From the NCBI RefSeq assembly GCF_037975245.1, contig NC_092562.1, forward strand, positions 28,533,554-28,597,553: 64,000 nucleotides of DNA, given 5' to 3'. Shown here in pieces: positions 34,151 to 45,755 of the stretch. The notes beneath the pieces are model-generated. The model had not been told where the DNA came from. It saw only the letters and a program-made list of their open reading frames with translations, and made no database searches. The stretch is from Apostichopus japonicus (lineage: Eukaryota > Echinodermata > Holothuroidea > Aspidochirotida > Stichopodidae). How positions within the stretch are numbered: position 1 is the first letter of the stretch; the number at the start of each line of letters is the position of its first letter. The position numbers were made by a program, and so were the translations under genes.

Positions 34151-34615
34151 TTTCGTGTACACAAACGATAGTCTATACACTGTGGGTATGCGTGTCGTCT
34201 GCTATAAAGTTTTCAAGTGGACCTATTTTACCACCCTGTGTGGGCGTTTTCCCTCTCGACCAATCCAAATCGGTTACATGGTTGGCCAAACTCTCTATAT
34301 ATACGGCTCTGATAGTCTCCACACATTAGCCCCCCCCCCCCAATAATTTTTCCGTTCCGCCGCGCCTGTCCCAGATGATCCTCCAACTGAACGGGGACCC
34401 TTCTACAAGAAAAGTTCTTAGATGTCTCCTAAGAACAGAGTCCGTTTTTCTAGAAGCCGATACACACAAGTCGTCAGCTCTGAAATTAACCAGTAAAACT
34501 CTCCTCTCCGCACAACACACGACACAACACTTGATTAAACTGAGAAAGTTAAAACATTATTAACAAAAATAGACTACAATATATGTTTTAGACTGGATTT
34601 TACCTAGTTCTTCAA

Positions 34616-34616
<1 letters not shown>

Positions 34617-34671
<55 letters not shown>
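34617..34671. repeat. (TA)n microsatellite 1
   Basis: A pure TA run of about 27 units preceded by TTTTACCTAGTTCTTCAAGC. The same lead-in precedes a second TA run at 34795-34830. The intervening 180 bp therefore form a tandem duplication with the microsatellite included. Confidence 0.9.
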
Positions 34672-34673
<2 letters not shown>

Positions 34674-34791
34674 TATATATGGTTTATCATGAGAGGTGGA
34701 GTTAGGACAGCTAAGCCCGGGTAAACGTTAATCAATGTAAATAAACTATTGGCTTGGGGTGTAAAAGACTGGATTTTACCTAGTTCTTCAA

Positions 34792-34794
<3 letters not shown>

Positions 34795-34830
<36 letters not shown>
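34795..34830. repeat. (TA)n microsatellite 2
   Basis: A shorter TA run with the same preceding TTTTACCTAGTTCTTCAAGC as microsatellite 1. It lies immediately before the large satellite array. Confidence 0.9.
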
Positions 34831-34831
<1 letters not shown>

Positions 34832-34844
34832 CTCTAAATTAGAC

Positions 34845-37800
34845 CGTTGGGCGACATAGGATAAAAAGAGTACTTAGGGCAACATTGGCAATTTAATGTT
34901 ATTGTTTCACACTGGACCATTGTAAAGACTCCAGTTTGAGTGCTTTTAAAAATAATCCTTTTGCAAAATACAAATACCAAGGATTTTAATTAAATAATCA
35001 ATTAATTGTGCACAAACACACTTAGGGCGACATATAGATGTCGCCCTAAGTGCATCTCACTGAATTTAACTGTGAAACAGCACTTTGGGCGACATCGCAT
35101 CAAATAACACTTAGGGCAACATTGGCAATTTAATGTAATTTCATCACATTGGAGTCCAGTATGGGTTCTATTTATAGTAATCCCTTTGAAATATATATTT
35201 AGAAAGGAATTAAATTAATTAAGGAATTAATTACACATATACATGTAATACAATACTATTTTGTCACACTGGACCACTGTATAGGACCCCAGTGTGGGTA
35301 CTATTCATAGAAATCCCTTTGCAAGACAATAAACCAAGTAGTTTAACTAATTAATTAATTAATAACACATATTCATGTTGGCATATGTGAATTTAGCTCT
35401 TTTCACAACACTTAGGGCAACATATCATAAAAACAGCACTTAGGGCGACAGTGGCAATTTAATGTATATTTCATGAAACTGGACCACTGTTAGGACTCCA
35501 GTATGGGTATTATTTATATGTTTTCCTTTGCACAATACATATAGCAAATAATTTAACTAATTAATTATTTCATTGCACATATACAAGTTGTCCTATGTAA
35601 ATTTATCTCTTTTCACAACACTTAGGGCGACATAGAATAAAAACAGCACTTAGGGCAACATTGGCAATTTAATGTTATTCCATCACACTGGACCACTGTT
35701 AGGACTCCAGTATGGGTACTATTGATAGTAACCCCTTTGTAAAATAAATATAGAAAATAATCTAATTAACTAAGTAATTAATTACACATATACAAGTTGT
35801 CCTATGCGAATTTATCTCTTTTCACAACACTTAGGGCGACAGAATAAAAACAGCACTTAGGGCAACATTGGCAATTTAATGTTATTCCATCACACTGGAC
35901 CACTGTTAGGACTCCAGTTTGGGTACTATTGATAGTAATCCCTTTGTAAAATAAATATAGAAAATAATCTAATTAACTAAGTAATTAATTACACATATAC
36001 AAGTTGTCCTATGTGAATTTATCTCTTTTCACAACACTTAGGGCGACATAGAATAAAAACAGCACTTAGGGCAACATTGGCAATTTAATGTTATTCCATC
36101 ACACTGGACCACTGTTAGGACTCCAGTATGGGTACTATTGATAGTAACCCCTTTGTAAAATAAATATAGAAAATAATCTAATTAACTAAGTAATTAATTA
36201 CACATATACAAGTTGTCCTATGCGAATTTATCTCTTTTCACAACACTTAGGGCGACAGAATAAAAACAGCACTTAGGGCAACATTGGCAATTTAATGTTA
36301 TTCCATCACACTGGACCACTGTTAGGACTCCAGTATGGGTACTATTGATAGTAATCCCTTTGTAAAATAAATATAGAAAATAATCTAATTAACTAAGTAA
36401 TTAATTACACATATACAAGTTGTCCTATGTGAATTTATCTCTTTTCACAACACTTAGGGCGACATAGAATAAAAACAGCACTTAGGGCAACATTGGCAAT
36501 TTAATGTTATTCCATCACACTGGACCACTGTTAGGACTCCAGTATGGGTACTATTGATAGTAATCCCTTTGTAAAATAAATATAGAAAATAATCTAATTA
36601 ACTAAGTAATTAATTACACATATACAAGTTGTCCTATGTGAATTTATCTCTTTTCACAACACTTAGGGCGACATAGAATAAAAACAGCACTTAGGGCAAC
36701 ATTGGCAATTTAATGTTATTCCATCACACTGGACCACTGTTAGGACTCCAGTATGGGTACTATTGATAGTAACCCCTTTGTAAAATAAATATAGAAAATA
36801 ATCTAATTAACTAAGTAATTAATTACACATATACAAGTTGTCCTATGCGAATTTATGTCTTTTCACAACACTTAGGGCGACAGAATAAAAACAGCACTTA
36901 GGGCAACATTGGCAATTTAATGTTATTCCATCACACTGGACCACTGTTAGGACTCCAGTATGGGTACTATTGATAGTAATCCCTTTGTAAAATAAATATA
37001 GAAAATAATCTAATTAACTAAGTAATTAATTACACATATACAAGTTGTCCTATGTGAATTTATCTCTTTTCACAACACTTAGGGCGACATATCATAAAAA
37101 CAGCACTTAGGGTGACAGTGGCAATTTAATGTATATTTCATTAAACTGGACCACTGTTAGGACTCCAGTATGGGTATTATTTATATGTATCCCTTTGCGC
37201 AATACATATAGCAAATAATTTAACTAATTAATTATTTAATTGCACATATACAAGTTGTCCTATGTAAATTTATCTCTTTTCACAACACTTAGGGCGACAT
37301 AGAATAAAAACAGCACTAAGGGCGACATTGGCAATTTAATGTTATTCCATCACACTGGACCACTGTTAGGACTCCAGTATGGGTACTATTGATAGTAATC
37401 CCTTTGTAAAATAAATATAGAAAATAATCTAATTAACTAAGTAATTAATTACACATATACAAGTTGTCCTATGTGAATTTATCTCTTTTCGCAACACTTA
37501 GGGCGACATAGAATAAAAACAGCACTTAGGGCAACATTGGCAATTTAATGTTATTCCATCACACTGGACCACTGTTAGGACTCCAGTATGGGTACTATTG
37601 ATAGTAACCCCTTTGTAAAATAAATATAGAAAATAATCTAATTAACTAAGTAATTAATTACACATATACAAGTTGTCCTATGCGAATTTATCTGTTTCCA
37701 CAACACTTAGGGCGACAGAATAAAAACAGCACTTAGGGCAACATTGGCAATTTAATGTTATTCCATCACACTGGACCACTGTTAGGACTCCAGTATGGGT

Positions 37801-40800
37801 ACTATTGATAGTAATCCCTTTGTAAAATAAATATAGAAAATAATCTAATTAACTAAGTAATTAATTACACATATACAAGTTGTCCTATGTGAATTTATCT
37901 CTTTTCACAACACTTAGGGCGACATAGAATAAAAACAGCACTTAGGGCAACATTGGCAATTTAATGTTATTCCATCACACTGGACCACTGTTAGGACTCC
38001 AGTATGGGTACTATTGATAGTAACCCCTTTGTAAAATAAATATAGAAAATAATCTAATTAACTAAGTAATTAATTACACATATACAAGTTGTCCTATGCG
38101 AATTTATCTCTTTTCACAACACTTAGGGCGACAGAATAAAAACAGCACTTAGGGCAACATTGGCAATTTAATGTTATTCCATCACACTGGACCACTGTTA
38201 GGACTCCAGTATGGGTACTATTGATAGTAATCCCTTTGTAAAATAAATATAGAAAATAATCTAATGAACTAAGTAATTAATTACACATATACAAGTTGTC
38301 CTATGTGAATTTATCTCTTTTCACAACACTTAGGGCGACATAGAATAAAAACAGCACTTAGGGCAACATTGGCAATTTAATGTTATTCCATCACACTGGA
38401 CCACTCTTAGGACTCCAGTATGGGTACTATTGATAGTAACCCCTTTGTAAAATAAATATAGAAAATAATCTAATTAACTAAGTAATTAATTACACATATA
38501 CAAGTTGTCCTATGCGAATTTATCTCTTTTCACAACACTTAGGGCGACAGAATAAAAACAGCACTTAGGGCAACATTGGCAATTTAATGTTATTCCATCA
38601 CACTGGACCACTGTTAGGACTCCAGTATGGGTACTATTGATAGTAATCCCTTTGTAAAATAAATATAGAAAATAATCTAATTAACTAAGTAATTAATTAC
38701 ACATATACAAGTTGTCCTATGTGAATTTATCTCTTTTCACAACACTTAGGGCGACATATCATAAAAACAGCACTTAGGGTGACAGTGGCAATTTAATGTA
38801 TATTTCATTAAACTGGACCACTGTTAGGACTCCAGTATGGGTATTATTTATATGTATCCCTTTGCGCAATACATATAGCAAATAATTTAACTAATTAATT
38901 ATTTAATTGCACATATACAAGTTGTCCTATGTAAATTTATCTCTTTTCACAACACTTAGGGCGACATAGAATAAAAACAGCACTAAGGGCAACATTGGCA
39001 ATTTAATGTTATTCCATCACACTGGACCACTGTTAGGACTCCAGTATGGGTACTATTGATAGTAATCCCTTTGTAAAATAAATATAGAAAATAATCTAAT
39101 TAACTAAGTAATTAATTACACATATACAAGTTGTCCTATGTGAATTTATCTCTTTTCACAACACTTAGGGCGACATAGAATAAAAACAGCACTTAGGGCA
39201 ACATTGGCAATTTAATGTTATTCCATCACACTGGACCACTGTTAGGACTCCAGTATGGGTACTATTGATAGTAACCCCTTTGTAAAATAAATATAGAAAA
39301 TAATCTAATTAACTAAGTAATTAATTACACATATACAAGTTGTCCTATGCGAATTTATCTCTTTTCACAACACTTAGGGCGACAGAATAAAAACAGCACT
39401 TAGGGCAACATTGGCAATTTAATGTTATTCCATCACACTGGACCACTGTTAGGACTCCAGTATGGGTACTATTGATAGTAATCCCTTTGTAAAATAAATA
39501 TAGAAAATAATCTAATTAACTAAGTAATTAATTACACATATACAAGTTGTCCTATGTGAATTTATCTCTTTTCACAACACTTAGGGCGACATAGAATAAA
39601 AACAGCACTTAGGGCAACATTGGCAATTTAATGTTATTCCATCACACTGGACCACTGTTAGGACTCCAGTATGGGTACTATTGATAGTAACCCCTTTGTA
39701 AAATAAATATAGAAAATAATCTAATTAACTAGTAATTAATTACACATATACAAGTTGTCCTATGCGAATTTATCTCTTTTCACAACACTTAGGGCGACAG
39801 AATAAAAACAGCACTTAGGGCAACATTGGCAATTTAATGTTATTCCATCACACTGGACCACTGTTAGGACTCCAGTATGGGTACTATTGATAGTAATCCC
39901 TTTGTAAAATAAATATAGAAAATAATCTAATTAACTAAGTAATTAATTACACATATACAAGTTGTCCTATGTGAATTTATCTCTTTTCACAACACTTAGG
40001 GCGACATAGAATAAAAACAGCACTTAGGGCAACATTGGCAATTTAATGTTATTCCATCACACTGGACCACTGTTAGGACTCCAGTATGGGTACTATTGAT
40101 AGTAATCCCTTTGTAAAATAAATATAGAAAATAATTTAATTAACTAAGTAATTAATTACACATAAACATTTAATACAATACTATTTTGTCACACTGGACC
40201 ACTGTATAGGACTCCAGTGTAGGTACTATTCATAGAAATCCCTTTGCAAGACAATTAACCAAGTAGTTTAACTAATTAATTAATTAATAACACATATTCA
40301 TGTTGGCATATGTGAATTTAGCTCTTTTCACAACACTTAGGGCAACATATCATAAAAACAGCACTTAGGGTGACAGTGGCAATTTAATGTATATTTCATC
40401 AAACTGGACCACTGTTAGGATTCCAGTATGGGTATTATTTATATGTATCCCTTTGCGCAATACATATAGCAAATAATTTAACTAATTAATTATTTAATTG
40501 CACATATACAAGTTGTCCTATGTAAATTTATCTCTTTTCACAACACTTAGGGCGACATAGAATAAAAACAGCACTAAGGGCGACATTGGCATTTTAATGT
40601 TATTCCATCACACTGGACCACTGTTAGGACTCCAGTATGGGTACTATTGATAGTAATCCCTTTGTAAAATAAATATAGAAAATAATCTAATTAACTAAGT
40701 AATTAATTACACATATACAAGTTGTCCTATGTGAATTTATCTCTTTTCACAACACTTAGGGCGAGATAGAATAAAAACAGCACTTAGGGCAACATTGGCA

Positions 40801-43800
40801 ATTTAATGTTATTCCATCACACTGGACCACTGTTAGGACTCCAGTATGGGTACTATTGATAGTAACCCCTTTGTAAAATAAATATAGAAAATAATCTAAT
40901 TAACTAAGTAATTAATTACACATATACAAGTTGTCCTATGCGAATTTATCTCTTTCCACAACACTTAGGGCGACATAGAATAAAAACAGCACTTAGGGCA
41001 ACATTGGCAATTTAATGTTATTCCATCACACTGGACCACTGTTAGGACTCCAGTATGGGTACTATTGATAGTAATCCCTTTGTAAAATAAATATAGAAAA
41101 TAATCTAATTAACTAAGTAATTAATTACACATATACAAGTTGTCCTATGTGAATTTATCTCTTTTCACAACACTTAGGGCGACATAGAATAAAAACAGCA
41201 CTTAGGGCAACATTGGCAATTTAATGTTATTCCATCACACTGGACCACTGTTAGGACTCCAGTATGGGTACTATTGATAGTAACCCCTTTGTAAAATAAA
41301 TATAGAAAATAATCTAATTAACTAGTAATTAATTACACATATACAAGTTGTCCTATGCGAATTTATCTCTTTTCACAACACTTAGGGCGACAGAATAAAA
41401 ACAGCACTTAGGGCAACATTGGCAATTTAATGTTATTCCATCACACTGGACCACTGTTAGGACTCCAGTATGGGTACTATTGATAGTAATCCCTTTGTAA
41501 AATAAATATAGAAAATAATCTAATTAACTAAGTAATTAATTACACATATACAAGTTGTCCTATGTGAATTTATCTCTTTTCACAACACTTAGGGCGACAT
41601 AGAATAAAAACAGCACTTAGGGCAACATTGGCAATTTAATGTTATTCCATCACACTGGACCACTGTTAGGACTCCAGTATGGGTACTATTGATAGTAATC
41701 CCTTTGTAAAATAAATATAGAAAATAATTTAATTAACTAAGTAATTAATTACACATAAACATTTAATACAATACTATTTTGTCACACTGGACCACTGTAT
41801 AGGACTCCAGTGTAGGTACTATTCATAGAAATCCCTTTGCAAGACAATTAACCAAGTAGTTTAACTAATTAATTAATTAATAACACATATTCATGTTGGC
41901 ATATGTGAATTTAGCTCTTTTCACAACACTTAGGGCAACATATCATAAAAACAGCACTTAGGGTGACAGTGGCAATTTAATGTATATTTCATCAAACTGG
42001 ACCACTGTTAGGACTCCAGTATGGGTATTATTTATATGTATCCCTTTGCGCAATACATATAGCAAATAATTTAACTAATTAATTATTTAATTGCACATAT
42101 ACAAGTTGTCCTATGTGAATTTATCTCTTTTCACAACACTTAGGGCGACATAGAATAAAAACAGCACTAAGGGCGACATTGGCAATTTAATGTTATTCCA
42201 TCACACTGGACCACTGTTAGGACTCCAGTATGGGTACTATTGATAGTAACCCCTTTGTAAAATAAATATAGAAAATAATCTAATTAACTAAGTAATTAAT
42301 TACACATATACAAGTTGTCCTATGTGAATTTATCTCTTTTCACAACACTTAGGGCGACATAGAATAAAAACAACACTTAGGGCAACATTGGCAATTTAAT
42401 GTTATTCCATCACACTGGACCACTGTTAGGACTCCAGTATGGGTACTATTGATAGTAATCCCTTTGTAAAATAAATATAGAAAATAATTTAATTAACTAA
42501 GTAATTAATTACACATATACATGTAATACAATACTATTTTGTCACACTGGACCACTGTATAGGACTCCAGTGTGGGTTCTATTTATAGAAATCCCTTTGC
42601 AAGACAATTAACCAAGTAGTTTAACTAATTAATTAATTAATAACACATATTCATGTTGGCATATGTGAATTTAGCTCTTTTCACAACACTTAGGGCAACA
42701 TATCATAAAAACAGCACTTAGGGCGACAGTGGCAATTTAATGTATATTTCATCATACTGGACCACTGTTAGGACTCCAGTATGGGTATTATTTATATGTA
42801 TCCCTTTGCGCAATACATATAGCAAATAATTTAACTAGTTAATTATTTAATTGCACATATACAAGTTGTCCTATGTAAATTTATCTCTTTTCACAACACT
42901 TAGGGCGACATAGAATAAAAACAGCACTAAGGGCGACATTGGCAATTTAATGTTATTCCATCACACTGGACCACTGTTAGGACTCCAGTATGGGTACTAT
43001 TGATAGTAACCCCTTTGTAAAATTACTATAGAAAATAATCTAATTAACTAAGTAATTAATTACACATATACAAGTTGTCCTATGTGAATTTATCTCTTTT
43101 CACAACACTTAGGGCGACATAGAATAAAAACAACACTTAGGGCAACATTGGCAATTTAATGTTATTCCATCACACTGGACCACTGTTAGGACTCCAGTAT
43201 GGGTACTATTGATAGTAATCCCTTTGTAAAATAAATATAGAAAATAATCTAATTAACTAAGTAATTAATTACACATATACAAGTTGTCCTATGTGAATTT
43301 ATCTCTTTTCACAACACTTAGGGCGACATAGAATAAAAACAGCACTTAGGGCAACATTGGCAATTTAATGTTATTCCATCACACTGGACCACTGTTAGGA
43401 CTCCAGTATGGGTACTATTGATAGTAATCCCTTTGTAAAATAAATATAGCAAATAATTTAATTAACTAAGTAATTAATTACACATATACATGTAATACAA
43501 TACTATTTTGTCACACTGGACCACTGTATAGGACTCCAGTGTGGGTTCTATTAATAGAATTCCCTTTGCAAGACAATAAACCAAGTAGTTTAACTAATTA
43601 ATTAATTAATAACACATATTCATGTTGGCATATGTGAATTTAGCTCTTTTCACAACACTTAGGGCAACATATCATAAAAACAGCACTTAGGGCGACAGTG
43701 GCAATTTAATGTATATTTCATCAAACTGGACCACTGTTAGGACTCCAGTATGGGTATTATTTATATGTATCCCTTTGCGCAATACATATAGCAAATAATT

Positions 43801-45005
43801 TAACTAATTAATTATTTAATTGCACATATACAAGTTGTCCTATGTAAATTTATCTCTTTTCACAACACTTAGGGCGACATAGAATAAAAACAGCACTAAG
43901 GGCGACATTGGCAATTTAATGTTATTCCATCACACTGGACCACTGTTAGGACTCCAGTATGGGTACTATTGATAGTAACCCCTTTGTAAAATTACTATAG
44001 AAAATAATCTAATTAACTAAGTAATTAATTACACATATACAAGTTGTCCTATGTGAATTTATCTCTTTTCACAACACTTAGGGCGACATAGAATAAAAAC
44101 AACACTTAGGGCAACATTGGCAATTTAATGTTATTCCATCACACTGGACCACTGTTAGGACTCCAGTATGGGTACTATTGATAGTAATCCCTTTGTAAAA
44201 TAAATATAGAAAATAATCTAATTAACTAAGTAATTAATTACACATATACAAGTTGTCCTATGTGAATTTATCTCTTTTCACAACACTTAGGGCGACATAG
44301 AATAAAAACAGCACTTAGGGCAACATTGGCAATTTAATGTTATTCCATCACACTGGACCACTGTTAGGACTCCAGTATGGGTACTATTGATAGTAATCCC
44401 TTTGTAAAATAAATATAGCAAATAATTTAATTAACTAAGTAATTAATTACACATATACATGTAATACAATACTATTTTGTCACACTGGACCACTGTATAG
44501 GACTCCAGTGTGGGTTCTATTAATAGAATTCCCTTTGCAAGACAATAAACCAAGTAGTTTAACTAATTAATTAATTAATAACACATATTCATGTTGGCAT
44601 ATGTGAATTTAGCTCTTTTCACAACACTTAGGGCAACATATCATAAAAACAGCACTTAGGGCGACAGTGGCAATTTAATGTATATTTCATCAAACTGGAC
44701 CACTGTTAGGACTCCAGTATGGGTATTATTTATATGTATCCCTTTGCGCAATACATATAGCAAATAATTTAACTAATTAATTATTTAATTGCACATATAC
44801 AAGTTGTCCTATGTAAATTTATCTCTTTTCACAACACTTAGGGCGACATAGAATAAAAACAGCACTAAGGGCGACATTGGCAATTTAATGTTATTCCATC
44901 ACACTGGACCACTGTTAGGACTCCAGTATGGGTACTATTGAATGTTATCCCTTTGTAAAATCAATATAGCAAATAATTTAATTAACTAAGTAATTAATTA
45001 CACAT
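34845..45005. repeat. Satellite array 1: about 207-bp monomers, about 49 copies, with higher-order repeats
   Basis: Each monomer contains CACTTAGGGCGACAT, AACAGCACTTAGGGCAACAT, TGGCAATTTAATGTTATTCC, ACACTGGACCACTGTTAGGA and an AT-rich end (TAACTAAGTAATTAATTAC). The spacing is about 205-210 bp. Two close subtypes alternate in the middle (GACATAGAAT with CTATGTG, and GACAGAAT with CTATGCG), forming a dimer of about 415 bp. Divergent subtypes (with GGGTGACAGTGGC, or CATGTAATACAATACTATTT) mark larger units. The marker GGG(T/C)GACAGTGGC falls at 37110, 38777, 40368, 41961, 42721, 43690 and 44659, spacings of 1667, 1591, 1593, 760, 969 and 969 bp. Monomers are more divergent at both edges (34.8-35.6 kb). 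There are no genes in the array. Confidence 0.95.
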
Positions 45006-45570
45006 TCCATTGAATTGATGCATTTTTCACTAAAAATCAACTTAAGGTTGCAGCCATTTGAGGGAGATATTTGATATACATGACAGTTAAACTACCAAAA
45101 ACAGGTGTCACCTGGCTTATAACGTGTTTCTCCTCACTGCAGCATGCATTTAACTGTCAAGTGCTGCAGGAACGAAAAATTAGCAAAATTTCCTAAAATT
45201 CAGAGTGCCCCTTTAATAGTTGGCATGATTCTAGAAATGACCAACTTTGTTTTGAGTATGAAAGTCACCTTGAGACCTTTCACCTTCTGCAAAGTTACAG
45301 GTGTCTATACGAATAGAAGTCTTTGTGTGATTTCTTGAAATAATGAGTGTGGACATGTCCCATCAGTCACAGTTTTTTAACATTTGTTTTAGTCATAAGC
45401 CAACAGAATGATTTTAGCTGTTGTTGGGGGTCCATCTATCTAGTACTACTCAAGGCTTAATCTGGCATGAGCAGAGATTCTTCAATTGTGTATAGGGTTA
45501 TGTGCAAGACAACCTGAAACTTCTGTCCCATCAGTCACAGAATTAGGCTGCATGTGTGGTGCAATGCAAA
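45006..45570. other. Spacer after satellite 1
   Basis: No gene is recognised. It contains two copies of TCCCATCAGTCACAG (45358, 45526). Confidence 0.5.
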
Positions 45571-45755
45571 ATGGGGAAATCCAGTGCTGAAAGACAGCGA
45601 AACAGGAGGGAACGTTTGAAAGCAGAGGGGAAATATGATGCATATAAAAAAAACACAATCAGCGTATCGCAAACAGTGGGCCCACAAGAAGAAGCGGGAG
45701 ATGTCTTCACAACAGAAGCGTCGAGAACGTGAACAAAACGCAAATCAGAATACAG
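45571..45755 (+). pseudogene. Basic first exon of a repeat-associated hypothetical protein (frameshifted)
   Basis: The ATG at 45571 opens MGKSSAERQRNRRERLKAEG then KYDAYKK. After the A-run at about 45648-45655 the sensible frame changes and continues QSAYRKQWAHKKKREMSSQQ and KRREREQNANQNT, ending at donor ACAG|GTACAG. The unshifted frame stops soon after. 'MGKS..E..R..RERLK....KY..Y' followed by a Lys/Arg-rich coiled segment is a common N-terminus in a family of repeated hypothetical proteins of marine invertebrates, probably linked to mobile elements. No later exon was identified, although AT-rich sequence to 47.9 kb contains short open frames. Family recognition is from memory. The frameshift could be real decay or a homopolymer error. 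Confidence 0.5.

Larger units (their letters stand above)
30658..34311 (-). mobile_element. P-like (THAP-type) DNA transposon, decayed
   Basis: The termini are CAGAGCCGTATATAGAGAG at 30658 and its inverse TCTCTATATATACGGCTCTG ending at 34311; the match extends into TTTGGCCAA. The flanks are ATAGTGTC and ATAGTCTC, an 8-bp duplication with one mismatch, as for P elements. On the minus strand the right end encodes a THAP-like zinc finger split over two frames (CWGCCNRSEHGYC; LFDFPTDHKRREIFWK, about 34040-34150). The left half encodes the C-terminal P-transposase text (HKMKVSHTLHFASAV; SSRHPVMALSKLNP). So its 5' end is on the right. A LINE tail (31160-31476) is inserted in it. Stops and frameshifts make it inactive. 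Confidence 0.8.
30316..34368. mobile_element. Probable hAT-like element interrupted by a P-like transposon
   Basis: The left end is TAGTGGCGGAGCGTCC followed by a C-run. The sequence breaks at 30657 where the P-like element begins and resumes at 34312/34320 with a C-run ending TTTCCGTTCCGCCGCGCCTG. The left part carries the 90-bp GTGCCATTTCC...CGCTTAGATAG module (30565-30655), as in the hAT-like elements nearby. The flanking 8-mers do not match (CCCTTACT and TCCCAGAT), so the exact ends are uncertain. Confidence 0.5.

Noticed and set aside
34849-45005. Interstitial telomere repeat
   Set aside because: TTAGGG occurs as isolated hexamers inside satellite monomers, never in tandem.
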